A stretch of 64,000 bases of DNA from JALYNX01 sp963749415 (GCA_963749415.1 CAVVMG010000001.1:930001-994000); one strand, 5' to 3'; positions 45,786-55,021 are shown, numbered from the stretch's first letter. Program-made: numbers and translations. Notes: generated by a model from the sequence alone, not told the origin.

Positions 45786-46979
45786 ATGAGGGAAATGAGT
45801 GGGAGCAAGGGAGTCGGCGCGAGAGCTGCGCTGATCGTCGGCTTCGTGAGCTTCGTCCTCCTGGGCACCTTCCTGGTGGGTGGAGTGGTCGGCTGGTGGC
45901 CCGTCGAGACGGATCCGGGGACATTGGTCCTGCTGGGCACGATGCTGCTCTTCCTGGCGTTGGGCCCGTTGATCCTCTGGAAGGCAGACGGAAACCGCAT
46001 CGGCTGGGCCTTTTCCGGCATAGGGCTTTCCATTCTCTGCTCAGCTCTGGCCGGGGGTTTCGGCGATCGAGGGGTGATCGTTGCCGGTGCGATCGGCGGG
46101 GCGTTCTGGCTCTCCTGGATCATCGCCATCGGCACCTTGGTCCTCTGGTATCCCACGGGTCGAGTCCCCAGCCCTCGCTGGAAGTGGTTGGAGAGGCTGG
46201 GATTCCTCTTGCTCATCATCACCTTCGTCACATACACCTTCGCGGAACAGATCTGCGTCGAGTCCAACGAGGGTCAGTGCCTGAATTGGGTTGACAACCC
46301 GATCGGCATCCCGGGCATGCCCAACCCGGAGTTCGGCTGGTTGTCGGGCCCGCTGTTCGCCCTCTACCCGTTCTTCATGGGCGCCGTCCTGGTCTCCCTC
46401 TTCATGCGGCTCCGCAGGGCGCGCGGCATCGAGCGCCTGCAACTCAAATGGTTCCTCCTGGCATGTAGCTCCGTGGTCCTCGCCCTGTCTATCGAGTTCG
46501 CGCTCGAGGGCTTTGGGGTACCCGAGCCGCCACTCTGGCTAGATGTTTGGATCCAGATCTCATTCCTGAGCATCCCGGTCGCCGCCGCCCTGGCGATCCT
46601 GCGCTATCGCCTCTATGAGATCGACCGGATCATTTCCCGCACCGTGTCCTACGCCCTGGTGGTCGGGATTCTCGCTGTGGCCTACCTGGGCGCCCTCACC
46701 TGGCTCACCTCATTGCTCCCTGATCAGTCCCAGCTCGTGGTGGCCGGAGCCACACTCGGAGTGGCCTTCCTGTTCAACCCGCTGCGAACGAGAGTCCAGG
46801 CTGCGGTGGACCGCCGCTTCAACCGCTCCCGCTATGACGCGGAGCGGGTCATGGACCGGTTCGCCGGGTCGCTGCGGGACCAGGTGGACAGCGATCAGGT
46901 GATGGATGGCTGGGTCGGCGTGGTCACCGAAACCATGCAGCCATCAACCGTGGCGGTATGGGTCAGGGGAGACGGATGA
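45786..46979 (+). CDS. Kinase-less polytopic sensor-like membrane protein, copy 1 of the tandem array
   Basis: The product has 397 residues (an ATG three codons on, at 45795, is an alternative start). About eight hydrophobic helices include the cytoplasmic loop WYPTGRVPS. Then comes the family signature LRYRLYEIDRIISRTVSYALVVGIL and a tail FNPLRTRVQAAVDRRFNRSRYDAERV...FAGSLRDQVD. It ends ETMQPSTVAVWVR. In multidomain relatives this tail continues into GAF and kinase domains; none follows here. It is the first gene of an operon and its stop overlaps the next ATG (ATGA). It may sense a membrane or lipophilic signal; the ligand is unknown. Confidence 0.85.
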   Translation: MREMSGSKGVGARAALIVGFVSFVLLGTFLVGGVVGWWPVETDPGTLVLLGTMLLFLALGPLILWKADGNRIGWAFSGIGLSILCSALAGGFGDRGVIVAGAIGGAFWLSWIIAIGTLVLWYPTGRVPSPRWKWLERLGFLLLIITFVTYTFAEQICVESNEGQCLNWVDNPIGIPGMPNPEFGWLSGPLFALYPFFMGAVLVSLFMRLRRARGIERLQLKWFLLACSSVVLALSIEFALEGFGVPEPPLWLDVWIQISFLSIPVAAALAILRYRLYEIDRIISRTVSYALVVGILAVAYLGALTWLTSLLPDQSQLVVAGATLGVAFLFNPLRTRVQAAVDRRFNRSRYDAERVMDRFAGSLRDQVDSDQVMDGWVGVVTETMQPSTVAVWVRGDG

Positions 46980-48103
46980 GACGAGCACTGCTCGTGCTGG
47001 CATTGCTCGTCGCAACCGGCGGAATCCTCATCGGGGCCTTCGGACCAGGCTTGGAGGAAGGTGACCGTCTGTGGCCGATCGCCTGGGTGCTCTGGGCGCC
47101 GGTGGGATACCTGATCCTGGTCAGGCGACCTGGAAACGGGGTGGGCTCTGCCGCTCTGATCATCGGCCTGGCCTGGGGCGTCGGGTTCGCCTTGCTCACA
47201 GTCAGCTCCACGCTCCCGGTCGGGCCCGTTGCAGCCTGGGCGGAGCTGGTGAACATCCTTCTCGGCGTCCTCCCGTGGATTGCCATCGTTTGGCTGGTGC
47301 TGGTCTACCCGTCTGGCGGTTACGCCGGCAGGGCCGAACGGGTCACCGGGAGATTGCTGATCGGGTTCGGACTGATTGCGTCGATTGCGTTCGCCGTGGA
47401 CACCACACCTATGGAAGAGACAGGGCTGCTCAGCCCTCTTGCGGTTCCAGCATTACAGGACATTGCGTCCGCCCTCACCGCGGACCAATCGTTTCTCGTG
47501 GTCATCGCCTTCGTCTTGACCGCCATCATTCTGGTCGTCGCCAGGTGGCGCCGCAGTGTCGGGGTGGAGCGACTCCAGTATCAATGGCTGATGATGGGCG
47601 CGTTGGCGTTCCTCCTCATCATGACCATCGGCCAGTTCGTGCCCGAAGACAACCCCGGCGAGGTGCTCTGGATCTTGGGCGGATCTGCCATCCCGGGAGC
47701 AATCGGTGTCGCCGTCCTTCGCTACCGCCTCTTTGAAATCGATCGTCTGATCTCGCGCACCGTTGGTTATCTGGTGGTGGTCGGATTGTTGGCGGCGGTG
47801 TTCTTCGGTGTGGTGACAACGGTGAGCTCCCTGCTTCAAGTCGAGAGTGACCTGGCGATCGCGGCATCGACTCTGGCGGTGGCGGCCCTGTTCAACCCGC
47901 TGCGGAGACGAGTCCAGGATTTGGTGGATCGTCGGTTCAACCGTTCCCGGTATGACACCCAGCTGGTGATGGACGCCTTTGCCGGGTCGTTGCGGCACCA
48001 GTTAGACACCGAGCAAGTGGTCGACGGTTGGGTCGGCGTTGTCTCCGAGACCATGCAACCGACATCAGTCGGCGTGTGGCTCCGCGTTGGGAGCGCGTCA
48101 TGA
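46976..48103 (+). CDS. Kinase-less polytopic sensor-like membrane protein, copy 2
   Basis: The product has 375 residues from the ATG at 46976 that overlaps the previous stop; an earlier in-frame start would lie inside the first gene. The features are as in copy 1: LVYPSGGYAG loop, LRYRLFEIDRLISRTVGYLVVVGLL, FNPLRRRVQDLVDRRFNRSRYDTQLV and the end ETMQPTSVGVWLR. The N-terminal helices differ more from copy 1 than the C-terminal signature does, so the copies may sense different inputs but share an output partner. Its stop overlaps copy 3 (ATGA). Confidence 0.85.
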   Translation: MRRALLVLALLVATGGILIGAFGPGLEEGDRLWPIAWVLWAPVGYLILVRRPGNGVGSAALIIGLAWGVGFALLTVSSTLPVGPVAAWAELVNILLGVLPWIAIVWLVLVYPSGGYAGRAERVTGRLLIGFGLIASIAFAVDTTPMEETGLLSPLAVPALQDIASALTADQSFLVVIAFVLTAIILVVARWRRSVGVERLQYQWLMMGALAFLLIMTIGQFVPEDNPGEVLWILGGSAIPGAIGVAVLRYRLFEIDRLISRTVGYLVVVGLLAAVFFGVVTTVSSLLQVESDLAIAASTLAVAALFNPLRRRVQDLVDRRFNRSRYDTQLVMDAFAGSLRHQLDTEQVVDGWVGVVSETMQPTSVGVWLRVGSAS

Positions 48104-49298
48104 GCGAACGTCGGGCGGGCTGGATCGCATGGACGATGTGGGTCATCGGAGTCACAGCGCTGGCGCTCGCTGCGATCCTTTCTGCGTGGAACCCGCCGAT
48201 ATCCACGGTCCAGGAAGCGGAGACGGCGCTCGAGGGGGCATTGTGGCTCTCGACGTGGATTGGATTTGGCCTCGTCGGTGCGGTTGTCGTGTCGCGGCGT
48301 CCGACCAATCGAATCGGCTGGGTTCTCTGCGGCATCACCCTGGGGATGGGGGCGAGTCAACTGGCTTCGGCGTACGCCCGCTACGCCTTGATCACCGAAG
48401 CGGGACGTTGGCCGCTGGGCGATGCGGCAGCCTGGATCTCGACGTGGGCCTTCTTTCCCGTGTTGGTACTCGTCCTCGCCCTGGTCGTGCTCTATCCGAC
48501 AGGACGGTCCGAGTCGCTTCGGCAAGTGGGTACTCCTTGCCTTCATAGCGGTGGCGTCCTTGGACATGGTCGTGTACGCGGTCCGACCCGGCCCGGTGCA
48601 GGGAGACACTCCACCCGTCAACCCGATTGGCATCCCCGGCACCGGTCCGATGTTGGATTCGGCGACCGAATGGCTGGGCAATCTCCTCGCGGTGATTGCC
48701 CTGGTGGCGATCGTCGATGTCTTTCAGCGTTTTCGGAGCTCGAACGGTGTCGAGCGACTGCAGTTCCGCTGGTTCTTCATTGCCATTGCCATGTTTCCGA
48801 TCTTGTTCCTTGCCAGCGGTCTTCTGGAGGAATTTGTCATTGGCGCTGACGGGTTCGACCCGGTGGTGGTGGCTCTTACGCTGTGGGGAAATGGGACGGC
48901 CGCGGCCATCGGAATCGCCATCACCCGACATGGCCTCTATGAGATCGATCGGGTGGTGTCCCGCACCGTTTCCTACGCAGTGGTTGTCGGTCTCCTGACA
49001 GCGGTCTTTTTCGGCCTGATCACCTTGCTGACCCTGGTGCTACCGGCGGGGTCGGATCTGGCGACAGCCGCCTCCACGCTGGCGGTAGCCGCTCTGTTCA
49101 ACCCGGTGCGACGTCGGACTCAGATCTTGGTGGACCGCCGCTTCAACCGTTCCCGATATGACACTCAGCTGGTCATGGACACGCTTTGCCGGCTCGCTTC
49201 GCGACCACGCGGAGACCGAGGAGGTCATCGCCGGCTGGGTTGGTGTGGTCAGCGAAACCATGCAGCCGGCATCGGTGTCGGTCTGGGTGAGGCAATGA
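48100..49298 (+). pseudogene. Kinase-less polytopic sensor-like membrane protein, copy 3, two frameshifts as read
   Basis: It starts at the ATG overlapping copy 2. The first frame encodes GWIAWTMWVIGVTALALAAIL through LVVLYPTGR. An extra base near 48508 shifts to RFGKWVLLAFIAVASLDMVVY and on to LYEIDRVVSRTVSYAVVVGLL. A second extra base near 49184 precedes FAGSLRDHAETEEVIAGWVGVVSETMQPASVSVWVRQ, which ends at TGA 49296-49298, overlapping copy 4. With both bases removed the protein would be about 398 residues and intact. As read, the middle frame runs into copy 4 to give one long open frame, which is an artefact of the shifts. Confidence 0.82.
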
Positions 49299-50455
49299 GG
49301 GTTGTTCTCAACTGGGCGGTCGCCGTATGGACGGTCCTCATGACCGGGGCGGCTGCGGCATGGCTGGTGCTCTCCTGGGGCAGCATCGACTCGACCGCAG
49401 GTGTGCTCGCGGCAGCCGTCGGAGCGGTCGTGGTTGGTGCGATTCTGACCGTCAAGGTGCCGTCCAACTCGGTCGGTCCCTTGTCGCTGATAGCCGGCTC
49501 CTCCTGGGTGATCTACCTCTTCGGAAACGCCTACGCCGTCGCCTCGCTCGGAAACCAAGGACCGCTGCCCGGTGCCTATGTGCTCGGCTGGGCCGGGGCA
49601 TGGACCGGAGCGTTCCTCGCGATCGGCATCAGCACGATGGTCCTCGTCTTTCCCACTGGGAAGCCCTTCGGATGGTGGCGGCTGGTGTTGATCGCACCGG
49701 CGGCAGCCTCTCTAGCCATATTCATCGGAGCGGGGTTGCTTTGGGGGCTCCCTCTAGAGACGCTGGTGAACACGGATCGGGTGAGCGAGGCTCCCGGCTA
49801 CCCCCTTATCGACGCCGCGTTCATCACCGGCTTCGTCTCGGCATTACCCGCCACGCTGTCGGTGGTTGCCCGTTTCCGTCGCGCTGGCTTCGTCGAACGC
49901 CAGCAGATCAAGTGGCTGCTGGCAGCCACCAGCCTCTTCGCCCTGGTCTACGTCGTCGCGGTGATGTCCGACGACAGCAACGAGATCTTCTGGTGGATCC
50001 TGTCTTTCGCCCTCCTTGCGATCCCGCTGGCGATCCTGTTTGCCGTCCTCCGTTACGGGCTCTATGAGATCGACCGGGTTGTCTCTCGATCGGTGTCCTA
50101 TGCAGTCGTCGTTGGTTTGCTCGCCGCGGTCTTCTTCGGCACGGTGACCTTGCTCACCTCGGTTCTGCCTTCGGACAGTGACCTGGTCACTGCGTCAGCA
50201 ACCCTTCTCGTCGCTGGTCTGTTCAACCCGGTGCGAAAGAGAGTTCAGTTGTGGGTCGACCGCCGCTTCAACCGCTCCCGATATGACGCTCAACTGGTGA
50301 TGGATGGATTCGCCGGGTCGCTGCAGACCGAGGTCGACCCCGATCAGGTGGTCGAGGGCTGGGTTTCGGTGGTGTCATCGACCATGCAACCCAAGGCGGT
50401 CGGAGTTTGGATAAACCATGGATCCCGTAACGATTTCGGGACGCTCGGAGGATAG
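49295..50455 (+). CDS. Kinase-less polytopic sensor-like membrane protein, copy 4
   Basis: The product has 386 residues from the ATG overlapping the restored stop of copy 3. It has about eight helices and the loop VFPTGKPFGWW. The signature reads LRYGLYEIDRVVSRSVSYAVVVGLL, then FNPVRKRVQLWVDRRFNRSRYDAQLVMDGFAGSL, ending STMQPKAVGVWI. Within the signature the usual RYRL is RYGL. The phosphatase-kinase gene begins 11 bases after its stop, so the array and the partner-switch genes form one operon. Confidence 0.83.
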   Translation: MRVVLNWAVAVWTVLMTGAAAAWLVLSWGSIDSTAGVLAAAVGAVVVGAILTVKVPSNSVGPLSLIAGSSWVIYLFGNAYAVASLGNQGPLPGAYVLGWAGAWTGAFLAIGISTMVLVFPTGKPFGWWRLVLIAPAAASLAIFIGAGLLWGLPLETLVNTDRVSEAPGYPLIDAAFITGFVSALPATLSVVARFRRAGFVERQQIKWLLAATSLFALVYVVAVMSDDSNEIFWWILSFALLAIPLAILFAVLRYGLYEIDRVVSRSVSYAVVVGLLAAVFFGTVTLLTSVLPSDSDLVTASATLLVAGLFNPVRKRVQLWVDRRFNRSRYDAQLVMDGFAGSLQTEVDPDQVVEGWVSVVSSTMQPKAVGVWINHGSRNDFGTLGG

Positions 50456-50466
50456 AAAGCACGCAT

Positions 50467-52053
50467 ATGGTTCAACTGATGAGACGGCGCAAGCCTGAAG
50501 AGAGTCTCGAGGCGGCGCCGGCGGCCCCGGCCGAATCGAACATCCGTCTCATCGAGGCGGTGCCCATCCCGGTGGGTGACCCCCTGGAGACGGTCCTCCT
50601 CACACATGGTGGGCCTTTGGAGCTGTCCTCTGTCGACATGGAGTCCGAGACCCTGGATCTGATCAGAGAGCAAGGAGTCGAGCTCGTCGTCCCTCTCATC
50701 GGCCAGGGGGAGCTACTCGGAGCGCTCTATCTCGGCCCCAGGCTCTCGGACCAGCCGTACTCGACCGACGATCGCCGTCTGCTGGGGAGCCTCGCCTCTC
50801 AGGTCGCTCCTGCGATGAAAGTCGCGCAATTGGTGCGGGAGCAACAGGCAGAAGCCAAGGAGAGAGAACGGATCCAGCAAGAGATGCAGGTTGCTGCCTT
50901 GATCCAACAGACTCTGCTCCCGCGTGACCTGCCGTCGATCTCGGGATGGGGCATCGACGCCTTCTACCGGCCGGCGCGGGCGGTCGGCGGAGACTTCTAC
51001 GACTTCATCCATCTCGACGACGGCCGTCTCGGCGTGGTCATCGGCGACGTCACCGACAAGGGTGTGCCCGCTGCTCTGGTCATGGCGACGTCGAGATCGA
51101 TGCTCCGGTCGGCTGCCCACAACCACTCAGACCCGGGTTTGGTGCTCGCCGAGGTCAATGACGCATTGGTCTCCGAGATCCCTCCGGCAATGTTCGTCAC
51201 CTGCCTGTATGCGATCATCGACACTCACAGCGGGGAAGTGGTCCTCGCCAACGCCGGGCACAACCTGCCGTACGTCCGCTCCGACTCGGGCGTTGCCGAG
51301 CTCAGGGCCACCGGGATGCCCCTAGGGCTGATGCCGGGAATGCCCTATGACGAGCACAGGTACCAGCTCGGCTCCGGTGATGTCATGGTTCTGACCAGTG
51401 ATGGCATCACCGAGGCTCACAACCCGGACGGCGAGATGTACGGATTCCCCCGGCTCATAGGGCAGGTTGCGGTGAAGCCCGCGGACGGCGACGTGGTCTC
51501 GGCGCTCGTTGGAGCCCTCGAGAAGTTCACCGGGCCCGACGCCGAGCAGGAGGACGACATCACCCTGGTGGTCGTGAGGCGCACCGTTTCGGCAGCTCAG
51601 AGCGCCGACGCCTTCGATGGCACGCCGGCCCTCCTCGGTACTTTCAGCGTCGCCAGCGAGGAGGGAAACGAGCGCGCCGCGATCGAGCAGGTGGTCGCCG
51701 CGGTCACCGACATGGGTCTGGAGCCGGCTCAGCTGGAAAGACTGAAGACCGCGGTAGGCGAGACGGTGATGAACGCCATCGAGCACGGCAACGAGAACCG
51801 GCCGGAACTCATGGTGGACGTGACCGTGATGGCCTCAGAGCACGCGGTCATGGTCAGAGTCACCGACCATGGCGGCGGAAAGCCGATCCCGGAGATCGTG
51901 ACGCCGGACATCGACGCCAAGCTCGCCGGTGAGCAGACGCCACGCGGCTGGGGGCTCTTCCTCATCGGCCAGATGGTCGACGACATGCGCACCGAAAGTG
52001 TTGACGGGGTCCACACCGTGGAGCTCGTCATGAACAGAAAGGGCCAGGGCTGA
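50467..52053 (+). CDS. GAF - PP2C phosphatase (RsbU/SpoIIE) - anti-sigma kinase (RsbW-like) fusion
   Basis: The product has 528 residues. GAF-like region about 26-120 (VVPLIGQGELLGALYLGPRLS), then a helical linker, and a PP2C/SpoIIE phosphatase at about 165-370 with metal Asp176 (GGDFYD), Asp194 (GDVTDKG), Asp312 (SDGITEA) and the EDD at 362-364. The C-terminal HATPase_c_2 domain (about 390-525) has Asn436 in MNAIEHGNE, DHGGG at 467-471 and RGWGL at 493-497, so it is RsbW-like. One chain thus has the activities that dephosphorylate and phosphorylate a STAS antagonist. It follows the sensor array and its stop overlaps the first STAS gene (TGATG). Confidence 0.93.
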   Translation: MVQLMRRRKPEESLEAAPAAPAESNIRLIEAVPIPVGDPLETVLLTHGGPLELSSVDMESETLDLIREQGVELVVPLIGQGELLGALYLGPRLSDQPYSTDDRRLLGSLASQVAPAMKVAQLVREQQAEAKERERIQQEMQVAALIQQTLLPRDLPSISGWGIDAFYRPARAVGGDFYDFIHLDDGRLGVVIGDVTDKGVPAALVMATSRSMLRSAAHNHSDPGLVLAEVNDALVSEIPPAMFVTCLYAIIDTHSGEVVLANAGHNLPYVRSDSGVAELRATGMPLGLMPGMPYDEHRYQLGSGDVMVLTSDGITEAHNPDGEMYGFPRLIGQVAVKPADGDVVSALVGALEKFTGPDAEQEDDITLVVVRRTVSAAQSADAFDGTPALLGTFSVASEEGNERAAIEQVVAAVTDMGLEPAQLERLKTAVGETVMNAIEHGNENRPELMVDVTVMASEHAVMVRVTDHGGGKPIPEIVTPDIDAKLAGEQTPRGWGLFLIGQMVDDMRTESVDGVHTVELVMNRKGQG

Positions 52054-52397
52054 TGCCAGAAGATGCCTTCCAGGTCGAGGTCGTGGACCGGGGCGATGGA
52101 GCCCATGTCCTCGAGCTCCGGGGGACCGTGAACCGGGCTGCCAAGGAGGCGATGGAGTCCGCCTATGAGCAGACCGGATCGGGCAGGTTGCTACTCGATT
52201 TCACCGCGGTGGACTACATCAACTCAACCGGGATCGCGGTGATCGTCGGCCTGTTGGCGATGGCCAGGGCCGAGAACCGCGAGGTGGGAGCCTTCGGGCT
52301 GACCGAGCACTACCAGGAGGTGTTCCAGATAACGCGTCTCGCCGACTTCATGACCATCTATGAGGACAAGTCCGCTGCTGTCGCGGCGGGTGTTTGA
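52053..52397 (+). CDS. STAS-domain anti-sigma factor antagonist, first copy
   Basis: The product has 114 residues. The STAS core reads LELRGTVNRAAKEAMESAYEQTG and LLLDFTAVDYINSTGIAVIVGLL. The likely phosphoacceptor is Ser58 in NSTG, matching SpoIIAA/RsbV-type DS(S/T)G with Asn for Asp. The C-terminus EVFQITRLADFMTIYEDKSAAV is typical. It would be phosphorylated by the RsbW-like domain and dephosphorylated by the PP2C domain of the preceding protein. The genes overlap by one base (TGATG). Confidence 0.92.
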   Translation: MPEDAFQVEVVDRGDGAHVLELRGTVNRAAKEAMESAYEQTGSGRLLLDFTAVDYINSTGIAVIVGLLAMARAENREVGAFGLTEHYQEVFQITRLADFMTIYEDKSAAVAAGV

Positions 52398-52408
52398 GGA
52401 GAGGAATC

Positions 52409-52762
52409 GTGCCAACGACCAACCTGACCATGACAGTGCGTGAGCCGCGCGACCGCGTCCGCGTAATCGACATCGAAGGCGAGATCACCGCATTTTCGGA
52501 ACCAGAGATCGCCGCCGCCCACGAGAAGGCCGCCGAGGGCGGCGTGGAAGCCGTGATCCTCAACTTCGAAGGACTGCAGTACATGAACAGTGGTGGGATC
52601 GGCCTCCTGGTGACCACCTTGATCCGGGCTCAGCGTTCGGGCCATCGCCTACTCGCCTATGGGCTCACCGATCACTATCGCCAGATCTTCTCCCTGACCC
52701 GGCTCGACGAGGCCATCGAGATCTTCGATGACGAGGCGGCGGCTCTGGCCGCCACCGGCTGA
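52409..52762 (+). CDS. STAS-domain anti-sigma factor antagonist, second copy
   Basis: The product has 117 residues from the GTG at 52409, which has AGGAGAGGA (52397-52405) as ribosome-binding site. STAS core: VRVIDIEGEITAFSEPEIAAAHEKAAEGG and VEAVILNFEGLQYMNSGGIGLLVTTL. The presumed phosphoacceptor Ser61 is in NSGG, where the first copy has NSTG, so the two may differ in phosphorylation kinetics. It ends FSLTRLDEAIEIFDDEAAAL. It is the last gene of the operon; the FAD gene after it is on the other strand. Confidence 0.9.
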   Translation: MPTTNLTMTVREPRDRVRVIDIEGEITAFSEPEIAAAHEKAAEGGVEAVILNFEGLQYMNSGGIGLLVTTLIRAQRSGHRLLAYGLTDHYRQIFSLTRLDEAIEIFDDEAAALAATG

Positions 52763-52766
52763 CGGC

Positions 52767-54161
52767 TCAAGCGTCGATAGCGGCGCGGGCGGCATAGAAC
52801 CCGCACATTCCGTGAACGCCGGCTCCCGGCGGGGTGGCCGAGGAGCAGAGATAGATGCCTTCTCCGATCCGATAGGGCCCGGTGGCCCCGAACTGAAACA
52901 CCTTCCGGGGCCCGAACCCGCCACCGGCGATATCGCCCCCGATGTAATTGGGGTTGTGGGCTTCGAGGCTCTCGGCGTTCATGGTGTGCCGGTCGATCAC
53001 CAGGTCCTTGAATCCCGGCGCGAAGCGCTCGATCTGGGACTCGATGGCTGCCGTCATGTCGACGACGGAGCCGTTGGGGACATGGGTGTAAGCCCAGGCG
53101 GTGTGTTTCCCCTCCGGGGCGCGGCTCGGATCGAAGATCGACTGCTGGGAGAGGAGGACGAAGGGGCGTTCGGGATGCTGCCCGCGATGAACTCTGTCCT
53201 CCGCGGCGATCACTTCCTCCCAGGTGCCACCGACGTGAACGGTCCCGGCCCGGGGGCTGGTTTCGTCCAGCCAGGGGATGGGGCCGTCCAATGCCCAGTC
53301 GACCTTGAATACCGCCGGCCCGCTCTTCCATGCCGAGTATTTGCGTCGGTGGCGCATGTCGACCCGAGCTCCCGCGATCCGGAGGGCGGAACGGGGCATT
53401 ACGTCGAGGATCACCACCGGGGTCGGAGGAAGCTCGTCGAGGGAGGAAATCGGCCGGTCGGTTTCGATGCTTCCTCCGCCTTCGGTGACCAACTTGGCCA
53501 AGGCTTCGGCGACCCGCTGCGACCCTCCGGCGACGAGCGGCCAGCCGTAGGCGTGGGCGGTGACCCCGAACAGCAGCGCCACCCCGCCGGTCAGGGGTGA
53601 GCTGAATGGGGCGATGGCATGACCGGCGAGCCCGGCGAGAACACCACGTGCTTCCTGAGTGGAGAACCCTGAGGCGATTGTCGAAGCGGGCAGGGCTCCC
53701 CTGGTTGCCAGGCGGATGAAGCTCGACGGGTTCTTCGGGATAGGCGACATCGGGCCGAGGTAGTCCTCGATCACTTTGTCCGCGGACTCAACCAGCGGTC
53801 GCATGATCCGGAGATAGCGGTCACCGTCGGAACCGAAGCCGGTGGCCGTCTGCTCCAGATCGCGCCACAGAGCACCGGACCGCCCGCCACCGAGGGGATG
53901 CGAGAGGGGGAGATCGGGTTGGATCCATTCCACGTCCAGCCCGATATCCCTGAAGAAGGGCGACGCAATGCCCAGAGGATGGATTGCGGAGCAGACGTCG
54001 TGGAGAAAACCGGGGAGTGTCAACGGCTCGGTCCTCGTTCCACCGCCGATCGTCGGCCCCTGCTCGACCACGAGCACCTTGCGGCCGGCTCGGGTCATCT
54101 CGGCCGCGGCGGCGAGGCCGTTGGGGCCGGCGCCCACCACCACCACGTCGTATTCGGGCAT
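52767..54161 (-). CDS. Phytoene-desaturase-like FAD-dependent oxidoreductase
   Basis: The product has 464 residues from the ATG at 54161, where the family begins; the longer open frame adds unrelated sequence. N-terminal FAD motif: VVVVGAGPNGLAAAAEMTRAGRKVLVVEQG, then GGGTRTEPLTLPGFLHDVCSAIHPLG, typical of the NAD(P)/FAD-dependent CrtI-like family. The C-terminus GIYLCSSATPPGAGVHGMCGFYAARAAI closes the FAD site. CrtI itself desaturates phytoene, but this subfamily is common in actinobacteria outside carotenoid clusters; no crt gene is nearby. The substrate is unknown. Confidence 0.9.
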   Translation of the reverse strand: MPEYDVVVVGAGPNGLAAAAEMTRAGRKVLVVEQGPTIGGGTRTEPLTLPGFLHDVCSAIHPLGIASPFFRDIGLDVEWIQPDLPLSHPLGGGRSGALWRDLEQTATGFGSDGDRYLRIMRPLVESADKVIEDYLGPMSPIPKNPSSFIRLATRGALPASTIASGFSTQEARGVLAGLAGHAIAPFSSPLTGGVALLFGVTAHAYGWPLVAGGSQRVAEALAKLVTEGGGSIETDRPISSLDELPPTPVVILDVMPRSALRIAGARVDMRHRRKYSAWKSGPAVFKVDWALDGPIPWLDETSPRAGTVHVGGTWEEVIAAEDRVHRGQHPERPFVLLSQQSIFDPSRAPEGKHTAWAYTHVPNGSVVDMTAAIESQIERFAPGFKDLVIDRHTMNAESLEAHNPNYIGGDIAGGGFGPRKVFQFGATGPYRIGEGIYLCSSATPPGAGVHGMCGFYAARAAIDA

Positions 54162-54285
54162 CACGGTCGATTGTGGCGCGGCCCCGTTACGAAATGGTGA
54201 CCCGGGCCCTTGTTTGCGGGCTCGGTGCCCGTAACGGTCGCGGAACGGTGTGATGATGGAATGGGGGTATCCAGAAAGGAACAGG

Positions 54286-54975
54286 ATGACCGAACCGACC
54301 AACGCAGAGAACTGGGCCAAGCCGGTGGACGCGTTTCACGTTGGCGATGTCGCCGAAGGCGCCCACAAGGGCAATGTCGAAGGCCGCCGCCCGACCGGGC
54401 CCCTGCAGGGTTTCGGCCAGCTCTGGCAGAAATGGTACGAGGTGGGCGTCCCGGGACCGACTCCCGAGGAGTTGATCGCCACCTGGAAGGCCAACTTCGG
54501 CGAGTTCTGGTACCCGAGCAACAAGTTCTACGCCCCGGCAGGTGGGATCAGCCCGGGTGAGATCGCAGTGATCGGCGGGGGAAAGGGCCCGACCAAGGTC
54601 ACCTCCGGGGTGAGAGTGATCTATGCGGACGATCGCTCCTGGTCCTACATGACGCCTGAGGGCCACCCCTGGGCGGCGATCATCACCTTCAGCGCCTATG
54701 AGGACGATCAGGACATCACCCGGGCCCGGATCCATCTTCTGGTGCGGGCGAATGACCCGCTCTACGAAGCGAGCTTCAAGGCGTACACGTCCCGGCTCGA
54801 GGACAAAATGTGGAAGTACACGCTGGGCCAGGTTGCCGGGCACTTCGGGGTCGCCGAGCCAGAGGTGGCAATGGAGACCACGCTGGTCGACAAGCGGCGC
54901 CAATGGGACCAGATGGGCAACATCTGGAAGAACTCGGCGATCAGGACCCTGTTGAGGCGAGACCGAAAGACATAG
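54286..54975 (+). CDS. Conserved protein of unknown function
   Basis: The product has 229 residues from the ATG at 54286, with AAAGGA six bases upstream. Features are WQKWYEVGVPGPTPEELIATWKANFGEFWYP and GGGISPGEIAVIGGGKGP-like glycine-rich sequence (FYAPAGGISPGEIAVIG), then VIYADDRSWSYMTPEGHPWAAIITFSAYE. The composition is aromatic-rich and soluble, with no signal peptide or membrane helix. I do not recognise the family with confidence. It precedes the sensor-like gene at 55022 by 46 bases, so the two may be co-transcribed. Confidence 0.75.
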   Translation: MTEPTNAENWAKPVDAFHVGDVAEGAHKGNVEGRRPTGPLQGFGQLWQKWYEVGVPGPTPEELIATWKANFGEFWYPSNKFYAPAGGISPGEIAVIGGGKGPTKVTSGVRVIYADDRSWSYMTPEGHPWAAIITFSAYEDDQDITRARIHLLVRANDPLYEASFKAYTSRLEDKMWKYTLGQVAGHFGVAEPEVAMETTLVDKRRQWDQMGNIWKNSAIRTLLRRDRKT

Positions 54976-55021
54976 TCCTCACGACGGCGGGGCCACCCTT
55001 ATCCCAGGAGTGGCAACGCAA

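Noticed and set aside
48422..50455. One 677-residue protein containing two sensor-like domains
   Set aside because: It arises from two one-base shifts in copy 3; the restored frame has its own stop overlapping the start of copy 4.
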